A stretch of DNA of 64,000 nt from contig NZ_RBAK01000017.1 in assembly GCF_003626595.1 (NCBI RefSeq), positions 1 to 64,000 on the forward strand, written 5' to 3'. This stretch comes from Micromonospora endolithica. Lineage in GTDB: Bacteria; Actinomycetota; Actinomycetes; Mycobacteriales; Micromonosporaceae. Below are positions 48,523 to 55,969 of the stretch, piece by piece; positions within the stretch are counted from its first letter, which is position 1, and each line of letters begins with the position of its first letter. The position numbers were made by a program, and so were the translations under genes. The notes beneath the pieces are model-generated. The model was not told the origin of the DNA. It made no database searches and was given only the letters and a program-made list of their open reading frames with translations.

Positions 48523-49755
48523 ATGGCTCTCGTGCCTGCCATCCGCCCCCGCGCCTCGCTGCTCCTGCTCGCCTACCTCGCGTTCGTCAGCCTCGGCCTG
48601 CCAGACGGTCTGATCGGGGTCGGCTGGCCGTCGATGCGGATCGACCTCGGCGTGCCCACCGAGGCCGTCGGCGTGGTCCTCGCGGCCGGCACCACCGGCT
48701 ACCTCACCTCCAGCGTCCTGGCCGGGTTCACCCTGGCCCGGCTCGGCGTCGGTCGGCTGCTGGCCGGTAGCACGCTGCTGGCCAGCCTGGCGCTCACCGG
48801 GTACGCCGCCGCGCCCGACCTGGCGCCCCTGGCCGGCTTCGCACTGGTGCTCGGGCTGGGCTCCGGTGCCGTCGACAGCGGGCTCAACGCCTACGCCGCC
48901 GGCGCCTTCGGCCCCCGGCACATGAACTGGATGCACGCCTTCTTCGGCCTCGGCGTGGCGATCGGACCCCTGATCATGACCGGTGTGCTCAGCGCGGGCC
49001 TGGCCTGGCGTTGGGGCTACGGCGGTGTGGCCGCCGCCCAACTCGCCCTGGCCGTGGCGTTCGCGCTGACCGTCCGCGCCTGGCGCGACCGGGGGTCCAC
49101 CGGGGCGGGTGCGGGGGACGAGCGCGGGCCCGCCGGGTCCGCGGACCCGCCGCTGCCCGCCGTGGCGGCGACCCTGGCGCCGGTACGCGTACGCGACACG
49201 CTCCGCCTGCCGGCCGCGTGGCTGGGCGCCCTCGCCTTCACCGTGTACGTGGCGATCGAGATGTCCGCCGGGCTCTGGGCCTTCCTGCTGCTCACCGAGG
49301 GTAGGGGGCTGGGTGCGGCGGCGGCCGGCGGGGCCGTCTCGGCGTACTGGGGAAGCCTCTTCGTGGGGCGGGTGGTGCAGGGCGTGGTGGCCGAGCGGCT
49401 GGGCAGCTCCGGTGTGCTGCGGGGCAGCCTGCTGGGGATGGCGGCCGGGGCGGCGTTGATCGCGGTGCCCGGTCCGGCCTGGCTCGCGGTGGCCGGGCTG
49501 GTGGTGGTCGGCTTCGCCGCCGCCCCGGTCTTCCCGCTGCTCACCCTCACCACCGCCGAGCGGGTCGGCGCCGCGCACGCCGACCGGGTCATCGGGTTGC
49601 AGATCGGCGCCGCCGGACTGGGTGCGGCGGCGGTGCCGGCCGGGATCGGGGTCCTGATCGCCGGTACCTCGGTGGAGGCGCTCGGGCCGGCCCTGCTGGT
49701 GCTGGCCGTGCTCCTGGTGGCGATCCACGCCGCCGGCTACCGCCGGACCCGCTGA
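48523..49755 (+). CDS. Major facilitator superfamily transporter
   Basis: A 410-residue permease with 12 predicted helices. LAYLAFVSLGLPDGLIGVGWPSMRIDLGVPTEAVG starts the first repeat, LARLGVGRLLAGSTLL is the 2-3 loop, and GLGSGAVDSGLNAYAAGAFGPRHMNWMHAFFGLGVAIGP is typical of the sugar/drug MFS subgroup related to FucP/YbjJ. The second half begins about residue 225 (LPAAWLGALAFTVYVAIEMSAGLWAF). Likely an exporter or sugar-like permease; the substrate is unknown. GTG/ATG starts are adjacent, and the first in-frame start after GGCAGG was used. Confidence 0.87.
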   Translation: MALVPAIRPRASLLLLAYLAFVSLGLPDGLIGVGWPSMRIDLGVPTEAVGVVLAAGTTGYLTSSVLAGFTLARLGVGRLLAGSTLLASLALTGYAAAPDLAPLAGFALVLGLGSGAVDSGLNAYAAGAFGPRHMNWMHAFFGLGVAIGPLIMTGVLSAGLAWRWGYGGVAAAQLALAVAFALTVRAWRDRGSTGAGAGDERGPAGSADPPLPAVAATLAPVRVRDTLRLPAAWLGALAFTVYVAIEMSAGLWAFLLLTEGRGLGAAAAGGAVSAYWGSLFVGRVVQGVVAERLGSSGVLRGSLLGMAAGAALIAVPGPAWLAVAGLVVVGFAAAPVFPLLTLTTAERVGAAHADRVIGLQIGAAGLGAAAVPAGIGVLIAGTSVEALGPALLVLAVLLVAIHAAGYRRTR

Positions 49756-49777
49756 GAGAGCCGGACCCGCCGAGGGA

Positions 49778-50035
49778 TCAGACGTCGGGGCCGGTGCGGC
49801 CGGTGGTGGAGGGGCGGTACGCGCGGTCCGGGTCGGTCGGTTCCCGCCCGGAGCCGACGGCGTCGCCGCCCCGGTCCACGGCCTCCGGGCCGTGCCCGAA
49901 GGCCGCCTCCTCGCCGGCGTCGTTGCCGGTCACGTCGTCGGCCTGACCGTCGATCGTCGAGCGGGCCACCGCCCGGTCCAGCTCCCGCAGCGGGGTCTTC
50001 TCCTCGTCGCGCCACACCGTGTTCTCGTCCGTCAT
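49778..50035 (-). CDS. Acidic small protein (85 aa), probably stress-induced
   Basis: An 85-residue, highly acidic, probably disordered protein: TDENTVWRDEEKTPLRELDRAVARSTIDGQADD, then Gly/Asp-rich repeats to the end. I do not recognise a domain. Its strongest feature is regulatory: GTTT-N15-GGGTAC ends 10 nt before the ATG, leaving almost no leader apart from CGAGGGAC. Disordered acidic proteins under SigB-like control are common in desiccation responses, so a protective role is a reasonable guess only. Confidence 0.65.
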   Translation of the reverse strand: MTDENTVWRDEEKTPLRELDRAVARSTIDGQADDVTGNDAGEEAAFGHGPEAVDRGGDAVGSGREPTDPDRAYRPSTTGRTGPDV

Positions 50036-50045
50036 GTCCCTCGCG

Positions 50046-50070
50046 GTACCCGACCCACCCGACCCCAAAC
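50046..50070 (-). promoter_or_regulatory. Sigma-B/F-type promoter (GTTT-N15-GGGTAC)
   Basis: A full match to the actinobacterial SigB/SigF consensus on the minus strand, just upstream of the 85-residue acidic protein. Confidence 0.75.
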
Positions 50071-50134
50071 GAGCACGGCGATGGCCGCCGGGGGACCGGC
50101 GGCCATCGGGCAGTTCGGGGTTACGGGGGTCAGG

Positions 50135-50596
50135 TCACGGGGTGGGGCGATCGACATTGCCGCGCCAGGCGCCGGTCTCCTGACCGCGCCGCTCGATGAA
50201 CTGCTTGAAGCGCTCCAGGTCACCCTTGGCCCGCCGGTCGACGATGCCGAGCTTGTCGCCGGCCTTCTCGATCACACCGTGCGGCTCGAACTCCAGCTGA
50301 AGGGTCACCCGGCTGGTGGACTCGTCGAGGCGGTGGAAGGTGACCACGCCGGCGTGCTGGGTGCCGCCGGTCGAGCGCCAGGCCACCCGCTCGTCCGGGA
50401 GCTGCTCGGTGATCTCGGCGTCGAACTCGCGCTTGACCCCGGCGATCTCGACGGTCCAGTGGGTCATCGTGTCGGAGAGCTGGCGGACCTCCTCCACACC
50501 CTCCATGAAGTGCGGGAACTCCTCGAACTGGGTCCACTGGTCGTACGCGGTGCGTACCGGGACGGAAACGTCCACGTGTTCGGTAACGCCACTCAT
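50135..50596 (-). CDS. SRPBCC/polyketide-cyclase-like protein
   Basis: A 153-residue START-like fold. SGVTEHVDVSVPVRTAYDQWTQFEEFPHFMEGVEEVRQL is the usual coenzyme-Q-binding/cyclase opening, and FDAEITEQLPDERVAWRSTGGTQHAGVVTFHRL and TLQLEFEPHGVIEKAGDKLGI complete the helix-grip. The ligand is unknown; members bind lipophilic molecules and are often stress-induced. GAGGAAG precedes the ATG by a few bases. It lies 55 nt below the DUF2795 gene and is probably on its transcript. Confidence 0.85.
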   Translation of the reverse strand: MSGVTEHVDVSVPVRTAYDQWTQFEEFPHFMEGVEEVRQLSDTMTHWTVEIAGVKREFDAEITEQLPDERVAWRSTGGTQHAGVVTFHRLDESTSRVTLQLEFEPHGVIEKAGDKLGIVDRRAKGDLERFKQFIERRGQETGAWRGNVDRPTP

Positions 50597-50651
50597 CAGG
50601 ACTTCCTCCCTATGTCCGCCGGCGGTGGTCCCGGATCGTGCGGTGATCCGG

Positions 50652-51068
50652 TCACCAGCGGGTCGTCTCGTTCTTGTGGCCGAGCGCCGCCCACACCTCG
50701 GACACCGTCTGGTAGCGGGTCCCCTCGGGCAGGTGCTCCAGGGCGGCGACGATGTCGTCCGGCGCCTCGTTCTCCCGCGCGTTGGCGATCAGCGCCGCGC
50801 GGTCGCCGGGCAGCGCGGTCATCGTGATGAACCGCCCGAGCCGGCTGCGTTGCTCGACGTCCTCCGAACTCATCCCCTGCGGCGTGCCGGTACGCAGGTC
50901 GCCGGCCGGAGCCGTGGTCGCCTCCGGCTGGTCCTCACCGGCGGGCTCCGGCACGCGGGACTCCTCGACCCGTGAGCCGCCGGTCCCCGGCCCCTGTACG
51001 AGGCCGCTGACCTCCTGGCTCATCTGGTCGTCGAGCCTCGGTCCGTGCTTGCTGCTGCCACGTTCCAT
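50652..51068 (-). CDS. DUF2795 domain protein
   Basis: A 138-residue protein with a disordered N-terminal 65 residues and a C-terminal DUF2795 helical domain (RAALIANARENEAPDDIVAALEHLPEGTRYQTVSEVWAAL). DUF2795 domains are short, often duplicated in actinobacteria, and of unknown function, with a frequent stress association. If MERGSSKHGP is the true start, the -10 GGGTAG lies just 10 nt upstream, implying leaderless translation; a later Met (MSQEV) is the alternative. Confidence 0.8.
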   Translation of the reverse strand: MERGSSKHGPRLDDQMSQEVSGLVQGPGTGGSRVEESRVPEPAGEDQPEATTAPAGDLRTGTPQGMSSEDVEQRSRLGRFITMTALPGDRAALIANARENEAPDDIVAALEHLPEGTRYQTVSEVWAALGHKNETTRW

Positions 51069-51078
51069 GTCTTCTGCG

Positions 51079-51103
51079 CTACCCGGTGACCCTGCGACTA
51101 AAC
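51079..51103 (-). promoter_or_regulatory. Sigma-B/F-type promoter (GTTT-N15-GGGTAG)
   Basis: A strong match located in the 46-nt gap between the YihY stop and the DUF2795 start, directing a DUF2795-SRPBCC unit. Confidence 0.7.
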
Positions 51104-51114
51104 CCGGCACACGG

Positions 51115-52095
51115 TCACGTAACGGCCGGGCGGCGGGGCTCCAGGACCGGCTCCTCCGGGTCCGGCACGCCGGCCTGAAGGGCCCGGCCGCGCTGCACCT
51201 CGGCGTTGATCTGCACGCCGAGCATGAGCGCGCAGTTGGACAGGAACAGCCAGACCAGGAAGGCGATGATCGCGCCGAGGCTGCCGTAGGTGGCGTCGTA
51301 CGAGCCGAAGTTGGCCACGTAGAGGCCGAAGCCGAAGGAGGCGAGCGCCCAGGAGACCAGGGCCACGCCGCCTCCGGGGGTCAGCCAGCGGAAGCGGGGC
51401 TGCTGCACGTTGGGCGCGATCCAGAACAGCAGGCTCAGCAGCACCATCATGATCATGGTCAGCACCGGCCACTTGAGGATGCTCCAGACCGTACGGGTCG
51501 CACCCCCGGCGTCGATCAGGTCGCCGACCGCGTCGGTGACCGGCCCGCTGACGATCAGCCCCACCGCCACGATCGCCAGCAGGATCATGGTGACCCCCGC
51601 CAGGCCGATCTGCAGCGGACGCAGCTTCCACACCGGGCGTCCCTCGTCGACGCCGTAGATGGCGTTGGAGGCGCGGGTGAACGCGCCGATGAAGCCGGAG
51701 GCCGACCAGAGCGCGCCGAGCAGGCCGAAGCTCAGCAGCACTCCCGACCCGCTCTGCCGGTCGACCACCTCCCGGACGACGCTCACGAAGCTGTCGTTGG
51801 CCACCACCGACCCGGCGCCCACGTCGCGGGCCAGGTCCAGCACGGTGTCCACCGTCTGCTCACCGTTGGAGACCAGACCGACCAGGGCGACCACCACGAT
51901 GGTGGAGGGGAACAGCGCCAGCACGCCGTAGTAGGTCAGCGCGGCGGCCCAGTCCGCGCAGTTGTCCTTGAGGAAGTTCTGCGCGCTGCGGACCAGCACC
52001 CCCCGCCAGGTCCGCCAACTCAGCTGCCGGATCCGGCGCGGCAGGTCCGGGCGCCGCGCGTCGTCGAGCGCCGTTCCGGGCTCCGTCGTGGTCAT
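51115..52095 (-). CDS. YihY/BrkB family membrane protein
   Basis: A 326-residue membrane protein of the YihY (formerly RNase BN) family. WAAALTYYGVLALFPSTIVVVALVGLV, LLSFGLLGALWSASGFIGAFTRASNAIYGVDEGRPVWKLRPLQIGLAGVTMIL and a final PGGGVALVSWALASFGFGLYVANFGSYDATYGSLGAIIAFLVWLFLSNCALMLGVQINAE are typical, giving six helices. Function is unproven; some members are linked to envelope integrity. The start is an ATG 55 nt beyond a strong sigma-B/F-type promoter, giving a normal leader. Confidence 0.88.
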   Translation of the reverse strand: MTTTEPGTALDDARRPDLPRRIRQLSWRTWRGVLVRSAQNFLKDNCADWAAALTYYGVLALFPSTIVVVALVGLVSNGEQTVDTVLDLARDVGAGSVVANDSFVSVVREVVDRQSGSGVLLSFGLLGALWSASGFIGAFTRASNAIYGVDEGRPVWKLRPLQIGLAGVTMILLAIVAVGLIVSGPVTDAVGDLIDAGGATRTVWSILKWPVLTMIMMVLLSLLFWIAPNVQQPRFRWLTPGGGVALVSWALASFGFGLYVANFGSYDATYGSLGAIIAFLVWLFLSNCALMLGVQINAEVQRGRALQAGVPDPEEPVLEPRRPAVT

Positions 52096-52159
52096 GGCCC
52101 GCTCCCTGTGCCCCGGGCACCGGATGTCGGGGCGCATCCGGATTCGCCTGGCCCCGCCG

Positions 52160-52185
52160 GTACCCGGTACCGGAAATCGACAAAC
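52160..52185 (-). promoter_or_regulatory. Sigma-B/F-type promoter (GTTT-N16-GGGTAC) for YihY
   Basis: Full consensus on the minus strand. The -10 lies inside the palindrome CCGGTACC-C-GGTACCGG (52157-52173), which could additionally bind a regulator. Confidence 0.75.
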
Positions 52186-52206
52186 CCGGCCGCCGGGCAC
52201 GGCGCG

Positions 52207-52231
52207 GTTTGCCGGACCTCCGAGAGGGAAC
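52207..52231 (+). promoter_or_regulatory. Sigma-B/F-type promoter (GTTT-N15-GGGAAC) for the ChaB gene
   Basis: It faces away from the YihY promoter, with their -35 elements 21 nt apart, so both could be served by the same polymerase form. The same GTTT-N15-GGGAAC arrangement precedes the heptose operon. Confidence 0.6.
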
Positions 52232-52268
52232 GGACAAGGGACACCCCATCGACACGGAGGAGGACGAG

Positions 52269-52676
52269 ATGCCCGGGCGCGAAGCTCTGCCCAGCACGCT
52301 GCGGCGCTCCCCGGAGAAGGCGCAGCGCACCTGGGAGAAGGCACACGACTCGGCGGTGGAGACCTACGGTGAGGGCGAGCGGTCGCACCGCACCGCGTTC
52401 GCCGCGGTCAAGCACCAGTACGAGAAGGTCGGTGACCACTGGGAGTCGAAGGGCCGCAAGGGCCCCAGCGACCGGCAGGCCGCCGGGGGCGGACCACAGC
52501 GGCGGGCCGCGACCGCCGGCGGGGTGGACGCCAACGCCACCAAGGACCACCTGATGCGGGTCGCGCGCAAGCTCGACGTGCCCGGCCGGTCCAGCATGAC
52601 CAAACCCGAGCTGGTCAAGGCGATCGAGAAGGCGAACAACCGCGCGACCACCAAGGCCCGCGAGAAGAAGCGCTGA
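52269..52676 (+). CDS. ChaB-domain protein with Rho-N/SAP-like tail
   Basis: A 135-residue basic protein. The ChaB domain is LPSTLRRSPEKAQRTWEKAHDSAVETYGEGERSHRTAFAAVKHQYEKVGDHW at residues 7-58. After a Gly/Arg linker, NATKDHLMRVARKLDVPGRSSMTKPELVKAIEKANNRAT forms a helix-extended-loop-helix DNA-binding-like motif. ChaB was named as a cation-transport regulator, but its real role is unclear; in actinobacteria such fusions are stress-associated. CGGAGGAGGACGAG gives a strong ribosome site. The C-terminal run of Lys/Arg suits nucleic-acid binding. Confidence 0.88.
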   Translation: MPGREALPSTLRRSPEKAQRTWEKAHDSAVETYGEGERSHRTAFAAVKHQYEKVGDHWESKGRKGPSDRQAAGGGPQRRAATAGGVDANATKDHLMRVARKLDVPGRSSMTKPELVKAIEKANNRATTKAREKKR

Positions 52677-52688
52677 GGCGTACGCGTC

Positions 52689-52721
52689 GACGGGGCCGCA
52701 CCGGATCGGTGCGGCCCCGTC
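52689..52721. terminator. Bidirectional hairpin
   Basis: A 15-bp perfect stem (GACGGGGCCGCACCG/CGGTGCGGCCCCGTC) with a 3-nt loop, between the convergent ChaB and aldehyde dehydrogenase genes. Confidence 0.8.
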
Positions 52722-52730
52722 GTCGTCGGC

Positions 52731-54164
52731 TCACCAGTGCCCGCCGCCCGGCGCCTCGATGTGCACCGCCTTCGTCGCGGTGAACTCGTCAAGCAGCTCC
52801 GGGCCGTACCCGAAGCCCTGGCCGCTGCCGCGGCGCGGATGCGCGGCACCGCCCGGCGCCCCGCCGAAGACCGCGTTGACCTTGACCGTGCCCACCGGTA
52901 GCTCCCGCCAGGCGCGCTGGGCGTGGCTCATCGAGGCGGTCAGCACCGTGGCGGCCAGCCCGTACGGCGAGTCGGCGGCGCACCGCAGCGCCTCGGAGAA
53001 CGAGTCCACCACCACCACCGGGGCGACCGGGCCGAAGGTCTCCTCGCGGACCAGGGGCATGTCGTGCCGGCACCCGGTGACGACGGTGGCCGGGTAGAAC
53101 GCGCCCGGCCCGTCCGGCACGGTGCCACCGACCCGGATCCGCGCGCCCTGCGCCACCGCCGCGGTGACCTGCCCGTGCACGTGGTCGCGGTGCCGGCGGT
53201 CCACCATCGGCCCCAGCTCGGTGCCCGGGTCGGTGCCCGGTCCGGTGCGCAGCGCCGCCGCCCGGTCCACCAGCGCCGCGACGAAGTCCTCGGCCACGTC
53301 CCGGTGCACGTAGATCCGCTCCACGGCCACGCAGATCTGCCCGGCGTTGGCGAACGCGCCGACCGCGGCCTGGCCGGCCGCCCACACCGGGTCGACGTCG
53401 GCGTCGACCACCAGCGGGTCGCTGCCGCCGTTCTCCAGCAGCACCTTCGCGCCGGTGCGGGCCGCCGCGGCGGCGATCGCCCGGCCGGTGGCGGTGGACC
53501 CGACGTGGGCCACCACGTCCACCTCCTGGGCGGCCAGTGCGGCGCCCACCTCCGGACCGCCGGTCAGCAGCGACAGCACCCCCGCGGGCAGCGCCGAGTC
53601 CAGCGCCTTGGCCAGCAGCCAGCCGGTCGCCGGCGTCCGCTCGCTCGGCTTGAGCAGCACCACGTTTCCGGTGACCAGGGCCGCGCCGAGCAGCCCGCAG
53701 GGCACCGCCACCGGGTCGTTCCACGGGGTGACCGCGGCCACCACGCCACGCGGCTGCGGCGTCAGGAAATCGATCGCCTCGGCGCCGCCGAGCAGCGTCC
53801 GCCCGCCGCGTACCGGGGCCAGTTCCGCGTACTGCCGCAGGGTTCCGATGCCCGCCTCGACGCCGCCGCGCGCGTCGTCCAGAGGCTTGCCCATCTCCGC
53901 GGTGGTGGAGCGGGCGAGGTCGTCGGCGACCGCCGCGACCGCGTCCGCCGCGCGGTGCAGGGCCGCCGCCCGCTCCGCCGGCGCGGTCGCCGCCCACTCC
54001 GCCGCGACGCCGCGCGCCGCCTCCACCGCCTTGCCCACCTCGTCCGCCGTCGCCACCGGCACCGAGCTGACCGGGGAACCGTCGGCCGGGTCGTGCACGA
54101 CCAACTCGCCTCCCGCGCCGCCGGCACCCCACACGCCACCAATGAGCTGCGCAACCGAGTACAT
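52731..54164 (-). CDS. Aldehyde dehydrogenase family protein
   Basis: A 477-residue ALDH. GVVAAVTPWNDPVAVPCGLLGAALVTGN replaces the usual PWNFP by PWNDP. LLKPSERTP, HVGSTATGRAIAAAA, the catalytic Glu in LENGGSDPLVV (more often LELGG) and Cys in NAGQICVAVERI are present. The C-terminal FGPVAPVVVVDSF and ELPVGTVKVNAVFGGAPGG complete the fold. Substitutions around the active site suggest an unusual substrate. The ATG start is 8 nt below a GTTT-N15-GGGCAT promoter-like string. Divergent from an FAD oxidoreductase with its own stress-type promoter. Confidence 0.85.
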   Translation of the reverse strand: MYSVAQLIGGVWGAGGAGGELVVHDPADGSPVSSVPVATADEVGKAVEAARGVAAEWAATAPAERAAALHRAADAVAAVADDLARSTTAEMGKPLDDARGGVEAGIGTLRQYAELAPVRGGRTLLGGAEAIDFLTPQPRGVVAAVTPWNDPVAVPCGLLGAALVTGNVVLLKPSERTPATGWLLAKALDSALPAGVLSLLTGGPEVGAALAAQEVDVVAHVGSTATGRAIAAAAARTGAKVLLENGGSDPLVVDADVDPVWAAGQAAVGAFANAGQICVAVERIYVHRDVAEDFVAALVDRAAALRTGPGTDPGTELGPMVDRRHRDHVHGQVTAAVAQGARIRVGGTVPDGPGAFYPATVVTGCRHDMPLVREETFGPVAPVVVVDSFSEALRCAADSPYGLAATVLTASMSHAQRAWRELPVGTVKVNAVFGGAPGGAAHPRRGSGQGFGYGPELLDEFTATKAVHIEAPGGGHW

Positions 54165-54172
54165 GCGACGGC

Positions 54173-54197
54173 ATGCCCCGGTTCCGACGCGGCAAAC
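54173..54197 (-). promoter_or_regulatory. Sigma-B/F-type promoter (GTTT-N15-GGGCAT) for the aldehyde dehydrogenase
   Basis: The -35 is perfect and the -10 has one mismatch (GGGCAT). It is paired back to back with the promoter of the divergent FAD gene. Confidence 0.5.
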
Positions 54198-54200
54198 CGC

Positions 54201-54226
54201 GTTTCGTCCGGTTGGCGGCCGGGTAG
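54201..54226 (+). promoter_or_regulatory. Sigma-B/F-type promoter (GTTT-N16-GGGTAG) for the FAD oxidoreductase
   Basis: Full consensus, 35 nt upstream of the ATG. The two divergent -35 elements are only a few bases apart (CAAACCGCGTTT). Confidence 0.75.
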
Positions 54227-54261
54227 GCGGATCGGATGATTGCGACCAGTGGGGCCAGGGG

Positions 54262-55866
54262 ATGACGTCGACCGGCGCGGAGAGCGCGGATGCCGTCGTC
54301 ATCGGGGCCGGGCACAACGGACTCGTCGCCGCCAACCTGCTCGCCGACGCGGGCTGGGACGTCGTGGTGCTGGAGGCCACCGCGGTCGCCGGGGGCGCGG
54401 TGCGCTCGGCCGAGGTGACCGCGCCCGGTTACCTCAGCGACCTCTACAGCTCCTTCTATCCCCTCGGCTACGCCTCACCCGTGCTCAACGGCCTCGGCCT
54501 GGAACGCCACGGCCTGCGCTGGCGACACTCCCCGGACGTGCTGGCCCACCTGCTGCCCGACGGGCGGGCGGCGGTGCTCAACCGCGACCCGGAGGCCACC
54601 GCGGCGTCGCTGGAGGCGTTCGCGCCCGGCGACGGGAAGCGCTGGCTGCACGCCTACGACGACTGGCGTCAGGTCGCCGAGCCGATGCTGGGCGCCATCA
54701 CCCGACCGTTCCCGCCGGTCCGCGACGGCGTGACGCTGCTGCGCCGGCTGCGGGTGGGCGGGGCGCTGCGGCTGGCCCGGCGGCTGGTGGTGCCGGTCCG
54801 CAAACTCGGCGACGAACTGTTCGAGGGCGCCGGCGGTCCGGCCCTGCTGGCCGGCTGTGCCCTGCACACCGACCTGTCCCCGGAGGAGGCCGGGTCCGGC
54901 GTGTACGGCTGGCTGCTCGCGATGCTCGGCCAGCAGGTCGGCTGGCCGGTGCCGGACGGTGGGGCGCAGAAGATCACCGACGCGCTGGTGGATCGGCTGA
55001 CCGAGCGTGGCGGCCGGATCCTCTACGGCGCGCGGGTGGACCGGGTGCTGACCGCGCGGGGCCGGGCGATGGGTGTTCGCACCTCCGGTGGTGCGCTGTG
55101 GCGGGCCCGCCGGGCGGTGCTCGCCGACGTGCCGGCGCCCGCGCTCTACCTGGACCTGGTCGGCGCGGCGGCGCTGCCACCCCGGCTGGTGGAGGACCTG
55201 GCCCACTTCAAGTGGGACGGCTCGACGCTCAAGGTGGACTGGGCGCTGTCCGCGCCGGTGCCATGGACGAACCGGGCGGTCGCCCCGGCCGGCACCGTGC
55301 ACCTCGGGGCCGACGTCGACGGGCTGACCACGTACTCCGCCGAACTCGCCCGGGGTGAGCTGCCCCGCAAGCCGTTCCTGTTGGTGGGACAGATGACGGT
55401 GGCCGACCCGAGCCACTCGCCGCCGGGCACCGAGTCGCTGTGGTCGTACACCCACCTGCCGTTCCGCCGGAACTGGCGGGCCGAGGACATGGCCGCCCAC
55501 GTGGAGCGGATGGAGCAGGTGCTGGAGGAGGCCGCGCCCGGCTTCCGCAGCCTCATCGTGGGCCGCCACGTGGCCGGTCCGGCCGACCTGGAGGACGGCA
55601 ACCCGAGCCTGGTCGGCGGGGCGCTCGGCGGCGGTACCGCCGCGGCGTACCAGCAGCTGTTCCTGCGGCCGATCCCCGGACTGGGACGCGCGGACACCCC
55701 GGTGGACCGGTTGTTCCTGGCCAGCGCCTCCGCGCACCCCGGCGGCGGGGTGCACGGCGCGCCCGGTGCGAACGCCGCCCGGGCCGCCCTGGCCCGCGAC
55801 CGCGCCGTCACCGGCGGCCTGTACGCCGCCACCATCGGCGCGGCCCACCGGGCGGTCTACCGCTGA
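54262..55866 (+). CDS. CrtI-like NAD(P)/FAD-dependent oxidoreductase
   Basis: A 534-residue flavoprotein of the phytoene-desaturase-like group. DAVVIGAGHNGLVAANLLADAGWDVVVLEATAVAGGAVRSAEV is the FAD-binding start, followed by DLYSSFYPLGYASPVLNGLGLERHG and, after a long helical middle, HPGGGVHGAPGANAARAALA at the end (the CrtI-type closing FAD motif). It differs from classic carotenoid desaturases in its missing neighbours: no crtB/crtE is present. It probably oxidises a membrane-lipid-like substrate; exact reaction unknown. Confidence 0.83.
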   Translation: MTSTGAESADAVVIGAGHNGLVAANLLADAGWDVVVLEATAVAGGAVRSAEVTAPGYLSDLYSSFYPLGYASPVLNGLGLERHGLRWRHSPDVLAHLLPDGRAAVLNRDPEATAASLEAFAPGDGKRWLHAYDDWRQVAEPMLGAITRPFPPVRDGVTLLRRLRVGGALRLARRLVVPVRKLGDELFEGAGGPALLAGCALHTDLSPEEAGSGVYGWLLAMLGQQVGWPVPDGGAQKITDALVDRLTERGGRILYGARVDRVLTARGRAMGVRTSGGALWRARRAVLADVPAPALYLDLVGAAALPPRLVEDLAHFKWDGSTLKVDWALSAPVPWTNRAVAPAGTVHLGADVDGLTTYSAELARGELPRKPFLLVGQMTVADPSHSPPGTESLWSYTHLPFRRNWRAEDMAAHVERMEQVLEEAAPGFRSLIVGRHVAGPADLEDGNPSLVGGALGGGTAAAYQQLFLRPIPGLGRADTPVDRLFLASASAHPGGGVHGAPGANAARAALARDRAVTGGLYAATIGAAHRAVYR

Positions 55867-55868
55867 GC

Positions 55869-55892
55869 CGGGCGGGTGCCGACACCCGCCCG
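55869..55892. terminator. Hairpin after FAD gene
   Basis: CGGGCGGGTG-CCGA-CACCCGCCCG, a perfect 10-bp stem with a 4-nt loop, starts 3 nt past the stop and faces the convergent glycosyltransferase gene. Confidence 0.65.
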
Positions 55893-55969
55893 CGGCCCCC
55901 GCCCGCGGCGGCGCCGCTGGCCCGCCGCAGCCGGGCGAGCGGGCGGCGGGTCGAGCGGGCGGCGGCCGG

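Noticed and set aside
54262..55866. Carotenoid biosynthesis gene (phytoene desaturase)
   Set aside because: The fold matches, but no crtB, crtE or cyclase is adjacent and the region is otherwise stress-related; a generic CrtI-like oxidoreductase is safer.
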